From: a bacterium | Lineage (GTDB): Bacteria; Eremiobacterota; Eremiobacteria; Baltobacterales; Baltobacteraceae | DNA length: 25,727 nt | Assembly (NCBI GenBank): GCA_021782295.1 | Contig: JAJXVC010000006.1 | Span: 1-25,727, forward strand | Direction of reading: 5' to 3' | In this document: in pieces, positions 7,357 to 14,694 of the stretch | Layout: the number at the start of each line of letters is the position of its first letter | Numbering within the stretch: the stretch's first letter is position 1 | Translations under genes and position numbers: made by a program | Notes under the pieces: model-generated | What the model was told of the DNA's origin: nothing | Database searches by the model: none | What the model saw: only the letters and a program-made list of their open reading frames with translations

Positions 7357-8286
7357 ATGTCCGCACGGCCGCTTTTCTGGCGCTTCTTTTCACCGATCAT
7401 GTACGCCGTCGTTCCGCGCATGCAACGCTTCATGCGTGCCCCGGCTGCACGATCGTTGAAACGATGGTGGTACCGCTGCTTCGCCGATCCGTACACGAAC
7501 TGTGTCGCCCTGCCAACGCGTGCGACGACGATCTTCGGCGGCAGGTTCGACGGCGACCTCAGCGGCGTCGTCCAACGGAGCATCTTCCACTTCGGCCTCT
7601 TCGAACCGCATCTCACCGAATTTCTCACCGACCGCCTACGGCCGGGCGACACGTTCGTCGATGTTGGGGCGAACGTCGGCTATTTTTCCGTGCTTGCATC
7701 GAAGCTCGTCGGTGATGGGGGCGCGGTCGTTGCAGTCGAGGCTTCGCCGAGTACGTTTACTGCGTTACGTGCGACGCTCGCGCGAAATAACGCGACGAAC
7801 GTTCGCGCGATCGAAGCTGCAGCCTACGACTGTAAGGCGATGCTCCCGATCTATCATTTGCCCGAAGAATCGTTCACGAGCGGAGCGAGCATCGTGCGAG
7901 CGATCGGCCCGCAAGAAGCACTCGTCGCAGCAGAGCCGCTCGCGACGCTACTTACCGAGCGCGAACTCACCAACGCGCGCGTCATTAAAATCGACGTCGA
8001 GGGCGCCGAGGAGCGCGCGATCGCCGGGCTTCTGCCGGCCGTGCATCTCCTCCCGCGCGACGTCGAGATCGTCGTCGAGGTACTCCCGGAATCGTTTCAC
8101 GCCGTCCTCGCGCAACTCCGAGAGCGCGGCTTCGATGCATCGATTCTCGATAATCCATTGGACCCGCTCGCGGCGCGCGCAAAAGGCTCGCGGCTCCAAG
8201 CCCTGCCTGCAGAGCCATCCCCGGAAAAATTAAAAATGACGCACGGCGTCATCTATTTGGTCTTTGCTCGAGCGAGCGCGCTCTGA
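7357..8286 (+). CDS. FkbM family SAM-dependent methyltransferase
   Basis: 309 residues. Class I methyltransferase signatures: motif I FVDVGANVGYFS (100-111) binds SAM, acidic Glu128 follows the second strand (VVAVEASP), and KIDVEGAE (211-218) is the FkbM-family signature. FkbM proteins O-methylate sugars, lipids or secondary metabolites. No glycosyltransferases are adjacent, so the substrate cannot be guessed. The ATG at 7357 has AAGGG about nine bases upstream; an internal ATG at 7399 is a possible alternative start. Confidence 0.9.
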   Translation: MSARPLFWRFFSPIMYAVVPRMQRFMRAPAARSLKRWWYRCFADPYTNCVALPTRATTIFGGRFDGDLSGVVQRSIFHFGLFEPHLTEFLTDRLRPGDTFVDVGANVGYFSVLASKLVGDGGAVVAVEASPSTFTALRATLARNNATNVRAIEAAAYDCKAMLPIYHLPEESFTSGASIVRAIGPQEALVAAEPLATLLTERELTNARVIKIDVEGAEERAIAGLLPAVHLLPRDVEIVVEVLPESFHAVLAQLRERGFDASILDNPLDPLAARAKGSRLQALPAEPSPEKLKMTHGVIYLVFARASAL

Positions 8287-8314
8287 GGTCGGAAATGCGT
8301 GCAATCGCGAAAAG

Positions 8315-8390
8315 TGGTGGAGACGACAGGATTCGAACCTGCGACATCCTGCTTGCAAAGCAGGCGCTCTACCAACTGAGCTACGTCCCC
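8315..8390 (-). tRNA. tRNA-Ala (UGC)
   Basis: Read on the minus strand: acceptor GGGGACG pairs with CGTCTCC (one G-T pair), normal D-arm, anticodon loop CTTTGCAAG with TGC, T-arm AGGTTCGAATCCT, encoded CCA. 76 nt. No clear promoter is seen upstream. Starts 118 bases from, and divergent to, the second tRNA-Ala. Confidence 0.97.
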
Positions 8391-8508
8391 GTCGCGGCGC
8401 TCGAGGGTTGGCCCCGGACAGCGGATTCTCCTCTCGGAGAGCGCGGGCGATTTCGGCCTATCGCGGAGGACTCTGGCGCGGCGGCGTGAAGAGAAGGCGC
8501 CGCACCTT

Positions 8509-8584
8509 GGGGGCATAGCTCAGTTGGTAGAGCATCACGCTGGCAGCGTGAGGGTCAGGAGTTCGAGTCTCCTTGCCTCCACCA
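8509..8584 (+). tRNA. tRNA-Ala (GGC)
   Basis: Acceptor GGGGGCA pairs with TGCCTCC (one G-T pair), anticodon loop CTGGCAG with anticodon GGC, T-arm GAGTTCGAGTCTC, encoded CCA. 76 nt. Followed by a strong terminator. Confidence 0.97.
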
Positions 8585-8589
8585 AGAAC

Positions 8590-8617
8590 CGCCCGATTCT
8601 TCGGGCGTTTTTCTTTT
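8590..8617 (+). terminator. Rho-independent terminator after tRNA-Ala (GGC)
   Basis: Stem CGCCCGA/TCGGGCG with loop TTCT, then five T, C and four T. It lies directly against the stop codon of the minus-strand toxin gene. On the minus strand the hairpin is not followed by a T-run. Confidence 0.9.
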
Positions 8618-9027
8618 CAGCAGGCGATGCAGTGCAACGACTTCGTCGCACGTGCGTACGCCTGCAACCGCCGGTCGCGCGTCATCAGGCTCGCTCCGTA
8701 GGCGATTGCGGTTGCGACCAACATGCGGTCCGCTGGATCGGCGTGCATTGGGTGAGCGAGCATCGCCGCCTCCGCCGCGATTGTCGGTGAGAGGGGCGCC
8801 GTGACCACGCCGGGCAACGCGAACAGTTCGCGCACGTAGGCGTCGGCCGATACCGTGAGGTTCAAACGCCCCTTTTCGACCAGCATAGCAACTTCCCACG
8901 CCGAAATCGGCGAGAGAAGCAAACGCCCGTCGCGCGCAGCAGCATCGATGCTTCTGCGACTAGCGGGGCGCAGCGTTCCATCGGCGGCCCAAATCGCGGC
9001 GTGGGTATCAAGCAAAATGGGGGTCAT
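8617..9027 (-). CDS. PIN-domain toxin (VapC-like)
   Basis: Predicted ribonuclease toxin of a type II toxin-antitoxin pair, 136 residues. PIN acidic residues are in place: Asp7 (LLDTHAAIW), Glu45 (SAWEVAML), Asp100 (ADPADRMLVATA) and Asp118 (MTRDRRL). The LDTHxxxW start is typical of the VapC/PilT N-terminus subfamily paired with Phd/YefM-type antitoxins. The ATG at 9027 overlaps the antitoxin frame by 20 bases, so the toxin is probably made by coupled translation. Confidence 0.92.
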   Translation of the reverse strand: MTPILLDTHAAIWAADGTLRPASRRSIDAAARDGRLLLSPISAWEVAMLVEKGRLNLTVSADAYVRELFALPGVVTAPLSPTIAAEAAMLAHPMHADPADRMLVATAIAYGASLMTRDRRLQAYARATKSLHCIAC

Positions 9028-9304
9028 CGTTCTCCCACTGCGCCCCGATCGGTTCGACGATCTCCCCGACACCGATGACGCGGCCACGAAGCGCGCCGCA
9101 GAACGCCGCGCCGGCCGAATGCGCCGGCAGCAGACGTGCAACAGGTCGCCGATGTTTCGTAATCACGACTTCTAAACCGGAGCGTTCGACTTCGTCCATG
9201 ATTTCCAGACATCGCGATTTGAATGCGGCCGCACCGATGGTTCGCGACCCGAGCAGCAACAGCGAGACCGGTTTCGATCCGTCCGTGTTTTTTGATTTGG
9301 TCAT
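9008..9304 (-). CDS. Phd/YefM-type antitoxin
   Basis: 98 residues. The central part (about 21-60: TIGAAAFKSRCLEIMDEV, then VVITKHRRPVARLLP) is the Phd/YefM DNA-binding fold. The C-terminal segment (EIVEPIGAQWENDDPHFA) would wrap the toxin. The ATG at 9304 is directly preceded by TATAAT (9310-9305). If that is the -10 box the transcript would start inside the first codons, so either the start is downstream or the box is fortuitous. No Shine-Dalgarno sequence is visible. Likely autoregulates with the PIN partner. Confidence 0.85.
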   Translation of the reverse strand: MTKSKNTDGSKPVSLLLLGSRTIGAAAFKSRCLEIMDEVERSGLEVVITKHRRPVARLLPAHSAGAAFCGALRGRVIGVGEIVEPIGAQWENDDPHFA

Positions 9305-9401
9305 ATTATACGACCATGTTAGCAAAAGTGCCTGCGCGTCTCAAGGGGCCGCCCCCTCCCCGGCCGTAGGAGGCTGGGGCGGCGGGCGCGTACCCCCTCC
9401 A

Positions 9402-9773
9402 TGCGGAGGGTGCCGGACGATCGCGCCGTGGATGCGGCGAGGAAAGTCCGGGCTTCAGCGGGCAGGATGCAGGCTAACGGCCTGTCGGGGTAACTCGAAG
9501 GAAAGTGCCACAGAAACATACCGCCGTCGGCGCGAGCCGCCGGTAAGGGTGAAATCGTGAGGTAAGAGCTCACGGAGGACTACGGTGACGTAGCCTCGCG
9601 GTAAACCCCATCCGAAGCAAGACCGCTCGATACCTGTCGCTTGCGGCAGGCGGGTCGCCCACCCGGCTCGAGTTACGTTGCACCGAGGTGCGCGGTGACG
9701 CGCACCCCAGAGAGATGATCGTCGCCTGCATGAACTGCAGGTACAGAATCCGGCTTACAGGCACGCCTCCGCA
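9402..9773 (+). ncRNA. rnpB: RNase P RNA, bacterial type A
   Basis: Catalytic RNA that trims tRNA 5' leaders. Conserved blocks are present: GAGGAAAGTCCGG (9439-9451), GGGTGAAAT, GTAAACCCCATCC, AGAGAGATGATCG and the P4 partner ACAGAATCCGGCTTAC (9743-9758). The ends are set by P1: TGCGGAGG plus GTGCC (9402-9414) pairs with GGCAC plus CCTCCGCA (9760-9773). About 372 nt, a normal type A length. No clear promoter or terminator was identified around it. Confidence 0.94.
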
Positions 9774-9851
9774 CGCGCAACCTCCAGGGTCGCCGCTGCG
9801 TTGGTACGAAAAGAACCCTTCCCTCCCCGCAATCCAGCGTTAGGACCCAAG

Positions 9852-10262
9852 ATGAGCGAGCAGACCTTTACCCCCGAAATTACGGTCGATCAGGCCTTCA
9901 AGATGCATGCCGGTGCGCGCCGCGTCTTTGCGCGCTTCCACCTCGGCGGCTGCAGCAATTGCGCGATCAGCGAATCGCACACCATCGGCGCCGTCAGCGA
10001 AGATTACGGCATACCGCTGCCGATGCTGCTCGACGCGCTCAACGCGCTCTGGGATCAAGGCTCGCTCGCGATCGGTGATAAGGTGCGCATTCCCGAGGAA
10101 CTGCGCGCAAAAATTCCCCAGCTTGCAAATGTTCCGGAGAGCGGCACGATCGTCGGGGTCGAGAGCGGCGCCTATACCGCCGAGTTCGGTGAAGTGCGCT
10201 TGCAAGGGCTCGCCGAGGATTTCATTCCCTTCGAAGCCGGCGCCGAGAAGGCTCCCGCCTAA
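9852..10262 (+). CDS. DUF1858-like protein with CxxC motif
   Basis: 136 residues. The first half (about 6-65: ITVDQAFKMHAGARRVFARFHLGGCSNCAI) resembles DUF1858, a small helical domain with a redox- or metal-type CSNC pair (Cys34, Cys37) found alone or beside iron-sulfur and disulfide enzymes. The second half (about 75-130) is not recognised and is rich in beta-type residues. The ATG is preceded by a weak AGGA. Function unknown; a sulfur- or redox-linked role is inference from the CxxC. Confidence 0.7.
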   Translation: MSEQTFTPEITVDQAFKMHAGARRVFARFHLGGCSNCAISESHTIGAVSEDYGIPLPMLLDALNALWDQGSLAIGDKVRIPEELRAKIPQLANVPESGTIVGVESGAYTAEFGEVRLQGLAEDFIPFEAGAEKAPA

Positions 10263-10280
10263 CCCCGCGCGGCGGCGCCG

Positions 10281-10673
10281 CTATTTCAGCGGCCGGCGCG
10301 ATTCGAAGCCCTCGTTCTCGCCATGCCAGTGCGCAACGAGCGGCTCGCCGAACTTCCAGCAGAGCCAGATCGATTCGCCCTGACGCTCGCTGGGAAAATC
10401 GATCAGACCCAGGTCGATGTCCTTCACCACACAGCCGAAGTGCTCGATGCGGTGGATCAGCCGGATGATCTCGATCTTCATCTCGCCGAAACGCGGCGTG
10501 GGGAGCGTCGAATGCGGACCGGCGAGGCGGTTGCGGCTCGGCCCGACGCGCAACTCGGGGTTCGTCGCGAGCAGGTTGATCGCCAGCTCGCGCCGCAAGC
10601 GCAAGAGCTCCTCAACGAGCGGTTCGATTTTAGCGATGAGGGCGTTTGCCTCGCGCGGAGAAAACAACGACAT
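10281..10673 (-). CDS. DUF2203 family protein
   Basis: 130 residues. Matches the DUF2203 pattern: N-terminal FSPREANALIAKIEPLVEEL helix, a central coiled stretch, then GLIDFPSERQGESIWLCWKFGEP and a final HWHGENEGFESRRPL. Role unknown in the family. The start is ATG at 10673-10671 with AGGAG five bases upstream. Longer reading frames to 10757 lack this. The ATG shares the tetranucleotide CATG with the divergent rapZ start. Confidence 0.87.
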   Translation of the reverse strand: MSLFSPREANALIAKIEPLVEELLRLRRELAINLLATNPELRVGPSRNRLAGPHSTLPTPRFGEMKIEIIRLIHRIEHFGCVVKDIDLGLIDFPSERQGESIWLCWKFGEPLVAHWHGENEGFESRRPLK

Positions 10674-10674
10674 G
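10671..10674. promoter_or_regulatory. Shared CATG holding two divergent start codons
   Basis: The palindrome CATG gives ATG at 10673-10671 (minus, DUF2203) and ATG at 10672-10674 (plus, rapZ). Each has an SD-like sequence lying inside the other gene: AGGAG five bases from the minus ATG, GGAG eleven bases from the plus ATG. The two mRNAs must overlap at their 5' ends. Confidence 0.75.
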
Positions 10675-11550
10675 CCGACTCCTGCATCACGATTTCCCGA
10701 GCTCCACCTGGTCATCGCCGCGGGCCTCTCCGGCGCCGGGGTCACGCAGACGCTCAAGATCCTCGAGGATATCGGCTTCGCTTGCGTCGCCCAACTTCCC
10801 GCCGATCTCCTCGACGCAACCCTCGAGCATTTCCATCAGCGCGGCACCAACCGCGTCGCGCTCTCATTCACTCTTCCCGACGGTGAAGTCGCCGCGTTCG
10901 TCGCGCGTATCGATGCATTGCGAACGCAGGTCGCTCGGCTCGACGTACTCTTCCTTGAGGCCGGCGAGCGCGCGTTGATCGGCCGCTTTAGCGAAACGCG
11001 GCGCCGCCATCGCCTAAGCCTCGGGGTGACGCTCACCGAAGCGATCGAACGCGAACGAACCGCCCTGGCACCGATTCACGACCTCGCGACCACGACCATC
11101 GAGACCGATGCGATGACGCTCTCGCAACTGCGTGCCCGCGTCAGCAACGCCGTCGGCAGCGAACTCGGCGGAGCGCTCGACGTCACGTTTCTCGCATTCG
11201 GTTTCAAATACGGTTTGCCGCCCGAGCTCGATCTGCTATTCGATGTGCGCTTTCTCGCCAATCCCAATTACGATCCCGAATTACGCGAACGACTTGGAAG
11301 CGATCCCGCGGTCGCAAAATTTATCGAAGGCGACGAAACCCTCGAGCCCTTTCTCGAACGCGCACGCGACCTCATCGCCTTTCTTCTTCCGCTCTATCGA
11401 CGCGAAGGCAAGACGCGCATCACCATCGGCATCGGGTGTACCGGCGGCCGACATCGCTCGCTCTACGTCGCTCACCGCCTCAGAGACGAATGCGCGCAGA
11501 GCGTCGATCGATCCGACTGCAATGTCGCTGCACGGGATATCGGCCGATAA
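10672..11550 (+). CDS. rapZ: RapZ/YvcJ family protein with substituted Walker A lysine
   Basis: RapZ in Escherichia coli is an RNase adaptor controlling glmS via small RNAs; YvcJ in Bacillus is a nucleotide-binding protein. 292 residues. The P-loop region reads GLSGAGVT (18-25) where the family has GLSGAGKS: Val24 replaces the lysine that contacts ATP/GTP phosphates. The rest of the family signature is present: DVRFLANPNYDPELR and the C-terminal IGCTGGRHRS (254-263). The C-terminal RNA/metabolite-sensing domain is therefore intact while nucleotide binding is doubtful. Start ATG at 10672 gives the normal N-terminus. The stop overlaps yvcK by one base (TAATG). Confidence 0.92.
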   Translation: MPTPASRFPELHLVIAAGLSGAGVTQTLKILEDIGFACVAQLPADLLDATLEHFHQRGTNRVALSFTLPDGEVAAFVARIDALRTQVARLDVLFLEAGERALIGRFSETRRRHRLSLGVTLTEAIERERTALAPIHDLATTTIETDAMTLSQLRARVSNAVGSELGGALDVTFLAFGFKYGLPPELDLLFDVRFLANPNYDPELRERLGSDPAVAKFIEGDETLEPFLERARDLIAFLLPLYRREGKTRITIGIGCTGGRHRSLYVAHRLRDECAQSVDRSDCNVAARDIGR

Positions 11551-12875
11551 TGCGTTCACGCATTCTTACCGGCGCCCAGTGGATTCTTCCCGGCTTCGGA
11601 ATCAAACGCTGGATGTTCGTCGCGCTCCTCGGGTTGTTTTTTATTCTCGATGCAGCAAACCGTATCGTCGTTGCATCCGGGGTGCACATCCGGCTCGACG
11701 AAATGCTCGACGCGTTCGTCGTCGATCTCATGCCGCCGTCGTTCCTCACGACGGCCTTTATCGCCATCGGGATCACCATGATGGCACTCGGGCTCTACTT
11801 TAGCGTTCGCGCCGTCGCGCGCTCGGCACGCGAGCCGCGCACCGATCCGCTCGGGCGCCTCCGTCGCTTTAAACTCGCGCAGGGCTACAAGGTCGTCGCG
11901 ATCGGCGGCGGTACCGGGCTCTCGACGCTGCTGCGCGGGCTAAAAACCCACACCAGCAATCTGACGGCCGTCGTCACCGTTAGCGACGACGGCGGCTCCT
12001 CGGGGCGGCTGCAAAAAGAGCTCGGCGTACTGCCGCCGGGAGATATTCGGAACTGCCTCGTGGCGCTCGCCGACGATGAAGCCTTAGTGACCGATCTTTT
12101 CCGCTATCGTTTCGCCGACGGCGAAGGGCTCGAAGGGCACTCGTTCGGCAATCTCTTCATCGCGGCAATGACCGGCATCACGGGAAATTTCGATAGCGCG
12201 ATTAAGGAATCGAGCCGCGTCCTGAGTGTTATCGGGCGCGTACTCCCATCCACGCTGCGCTTTGCGACGCTCTGCGCGGAGATTTCAGACGGGAAGATTC
12301 TGCGCGGTGAGTCGGAGGTCGGCAAGAGTCCGAGCCCGATCGCTCGGCTCTTTCTCGATCCCGCCGATGTGAAGCCGCTCGAGGAAGTCATCGAAGCGAT
12401 CCGCGATGCCGATGCCATCGTTTTGGGCCCGGGCTCGCTCTTCACCTCGATCCTCCCGAACTTATTGATCGACCGCATTGCTGCAGAGATCGCGGCGGCT
12501 CATGCCGTCAAAATTTACGTCTGTAACGTGATGACGCAACCCGGCGAGACCTCAGCGATGAGCGCCTCGCAACACGTCGCGACGCTACAACGGTACGGCG
12601 GCGCGAATATCTGCGATTATGCGCTCGTAAACGCGCAGCGGCCACGTCGCCTCCTCGATCTCTATGCCGTCGAGGGGCAGTTGCCGGTTGAAAACGATGA
12701 ATCGGCGATTCGCGCACTCGGGGTCGAACCGATCGTCGCTGCAGTGATGAGTGAATCGGAACATGTTCGTCACGATCCCGAACGCCTCGCGCAGGCGGTT
12801 ATCGAGACGATCGATCGGGTGGTGGCGAAGCGGGCGTCGTTGTTCCGGGGCTCGTCGACGTCTTCGCCACGCTGA
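11550..12875 (+). CDS. yvcK: YvcK/CofD-like gluconeogenesis factor with N-terminal membrane segments
   Basis: YvcK-type proteins bind UDP-sugars and affect cell-wall synthesis and growth on gluconeogenic carbon. 441 residues. Two membrane helices (about 21-38 and 65-86) precede the cytoplasmic domain, as in longer family members. GGGTGLSTLLRGLK (119-132), SDDGGSSGRLQ and PPGDIRNCL are the family signatures; LGPGSLFTSILPNLL lies further on. It starts in a TAATG overlap with rapZ. whiA, which follows in Gram-positive bacteria, is absent. The 3' end overlaps the convergent lipoprotein gene by 77 bases. Confidence 0.94.
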   Translation: MRSRILTGAQWILPGFGIKRWMFVALLGLFFILDAANRIVVASGVHIRLDEMLDAFVVDLMPPSFLTTAFIAIGITMMALGLYFSVRAVARSAREPRTDPLGRLRRFKLAQGYKVVAIGGGTGLSTLLRGLKTHTSNLTAVVTVSDDGGSSGRLQKELGVLPPGDIRNCLVALADDEALVTDLFRYRFADGEGLEGHSFGNLFIAAMTGITGNFDSAIKESSRVLSVIGRVLPSTLRFATLCAEISDGKILRGESEVGKSPSPIARLFLDPADVKPLEEVIEAIRDADAIVLGPGSLFTSILPNLLIDRIAAEIAAAHAVKIYVCNVMTQPGETSAMSASQHVATLQRYGGANICDYALVNAQRPRRLLDLYAVEGQLPVENDESAIRALGVEPIVAAVMSESEHVRHDPERLAQAVIETIDRVVAKRASLFRGSSTSSPR

Positions 12876-13197
12876 GGCGAACGACGATAGCGCGCGGCTT
12901 TCCCGGTATCGCGCTTCCGCTGGAACTCAGCGTCGTGTAGCCCGGTGCTTGCACCGTGTAGTCGAAATCGCCGGTAGGAATCTTCGCAAACGAGAAATGC
13001 CCGGCGGCATCGCTCGTCGTCGTAAGTACGGTGTCGAGCGTGACGATCGCTCCGGCGACCGGCTGGTTCGTCGCCGCGTCGATCACCGTCCCGGTGAGCG
13101 ATGCATAGGATGCCCCCGGAGGCAGCGCCCCATCGTTACATCCGCCGAGCATCGCTGCGACTGCAAGAAACGCGAATCCGCGCAGGAGAGCCTTCAT
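12799..13197 (-). CDS. Small lipoprotein with carboxypeptidase-regulatory-like domain
   Basis: 132 residues. The signal peptide MKALLRGFAFLAVAAMLGGC ends in a lipobox with Cys20. One transthyretin-like module follows (about 35-110: SLTGTVIDAATNQPVAGAIVTLD to VVRL), then a Ser/Thr/Pro tail. Start ATG at 13197; longer frames to 13359 would add non-signal residues. GATAAT lies ten bases before the ATG, so the leader may be very short. Its last 77 bases are antisense to the end of yvcK. Function unknown. Confidence 0.8.
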   Translation of the reverse strand: MKALLRGFAFLAVAAMLGGCNDGALPPGASYASLTGTVIDAATNQPVAGAIVTLDTVLTTTSDAAGHFSFAKIPTGDFDYTVQAPGYTTLSSSGSAIPGKPRAIVVRLSVAKTSTSPGTTTPASPPPDRSSR

Positions 13198-13287
13198 ACC
13201 CGATGGATTATCGCGTCGCACCGCGCGCCCCTGCGCGGCGTTCGGTACGCAGGCAGCGGGCAGCCGGAGTAAGAAGCCCGATGCGCT

Positions 13288-14685
13288 ATGCAAACCCCAT
13301 CGATCGACTCCGCTCTTCGGCCCGATTACTGCGCCGACGCCCTTGCCGCCATTGGACACACGCCGCTCGTACGTCTCAACAGCGTTACCGACGGCGCTCG
13401 CTGCCTGGTCTTGGCGAAGGTCGAGTACATGAACCCCGGCGGCAGTATCAAAGACCGCCCCGCAGTCGCTATGCTCGAGGCCGCGGAAAAAGCGGGGTTG
13501 CTGAAACCCGGGGGGACAATCGTCGAACCGACCAGCGGAAACACCGGCAGCGGACTAGCGATGGCGGCGGCGATCCGCGGATATCGTTGCATCCTCGTCA
13601 TGCCCGATAAAATGTCGCGCGAGAAAATCGATCTTCTCAAGGCCTATGGCGCCGAGGTCGTCGTTACCCCGACGAACGTTCCGTCGGATTCCCCTGAATC
13701 GTATTACGGCGTTGCCAATCGTTTGGCCGCGGAGATCCCCGGTGCATTCCAGCCGAATCAATTTCACAACCATCATAATCCCGACGCGCATTATGCGACG
13801 ACCGGCCCCGAGATTTGGGAGCAGACGCACGGTTCGCTGACGCATTTCGTGGCGGGAATCGGCACCGGCGGCACGATCTCGGGAACCGCTCGCTATCTCA
13901 AGGAGCGCAACCCGAAGATCCACGTTATCGGCGCCGACCCGGAGGGTTCGATCTACTCCGGCGACACGCCGCGCTCGTATGCCGTCGAAGGGATCGGGAT
14001 GAACTATCTCCCCGAAACCGTCGACCTGAAAGTCATCGACGAGATGGTTCGCGTCTCCGATCGGGACTCGTTCCTGATGGCGCGCCGCATCACGCGCGAA
14101 GAGGGTTTGCTCGTCGGTGGTTCATCGGGAACCGCTGCCGTCGCCGCCATTCAACTCGCGCGTTCGCTTCCTGAAGACGCCGTCGTCGTCGTCATCTTCC
14201 CGGATTCAGGGCGCGGCTACATGTCGAAGATTTTCAACGACGAATGGATGATCGCCAACGGCTTCCTCGCCGAAGGCAAACGCCGGGCAACCGTCGCCGA
14301 CGTCCTGCGCAGCAAGACGCCGCTTCCGCCGATGATCGTCCTCGACGAACGCGAGACGGTACAGCGCGCACTGGATATTCTGCGCAAGTACGAGATCTCA
14401 CAGATTCCGATCATGCGCGGTCGCGAGCAGATCGGAAGCGTGAACGATGTCGCGGTAATGCAAGCCGTCTTCGACCGCAGCGATATCGTGCATCGGCAGG
14501 TCGGCGAAGTGATGGGGCGCCCCTTCCCATCGCTCGACAGTGCCGAGCCGCTCGAAAGCGCCTATAAACTGCTTACGCTGGCCAACCATGCCATCGTCGT
14601 CACCGATGCCGAGGAACCCGTCGGCGTCGTCACGCGGCAAGATATCATTAGTTTTCTCTCCGGAAGCCCCGAGGCGGCAGGGTAA
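13288..14685 (+). CDS. Cystathionine beta-synthase (PLP domain plus CBS pair)
   Basis: Condenses serine (or a related donor) with homocysteine to cystathionine. 465 residues. PLP Lys55 sits in NPGGSIKDR. SGNTG (83-87) and GTGGT (192-196) bind the cofactor phosphate and substrate. EGIGMNYLPETVDL is the type of loop seen in CBS rather than cysteine synthase. Two CBS motifs form about 335-460 and may sense adenosyl compounds. No N-terminal haem domain. ATG at 13288 has no good SD. Followed after nine bases by a cystathionine gamma-enzyme, together a reverse transsulfuration route. O-acetylserine-dependent activity cannot be excluded. Confidence 0.92.
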   Translation: MQTPSIDSALRPDYCADALAAIGHTPLVRLNSVTDGARCLVLAKVEYMNPGGSIKDRPAVAMLEAAEKAGLLKPGGTIVEPTSGNTGSGLAMAAAIRGYRCILVMPDKMSREKIDLLKAYGAEVVVTPTNVPSDSPESYYGVANRLAAEIPGAFQPNQFHNHHNPDAHYATTGPEIWEQTHGSLTHFVAGIGTGGTISGTARYLKERNPKIHVIGADPEGSIYSGDTPRSYAVEGIGMNYLPETVDLKVIDEMVRVSDRDSFLMARRITREEGLLVGGSSGTAAVAAIQLARSLPEDAVVVVIFPDSGRGYMSKIFNDEWMIANGFLAEGKRRATVADVLRSKTPLPPMIVLDERETVQRALDILRKYEISQIPIMRGREQIGSVNDVAVMQAVFDRSDIVHRQVGEVMGRPFPSLDSAEPLESAYKLLTLANHAIVVTDAEEPVGVVTRQDIISFLSGSPEAAG

Positions 14686-14694
14686 AGCGCTTTC

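Noticed and set aside
10417..10671. rapZ extension upstream of the CATG start
   Set aside because: The extra 85 codons are antisense to DUF2203 and the family N-terminus begins just after the ATG at 10672.
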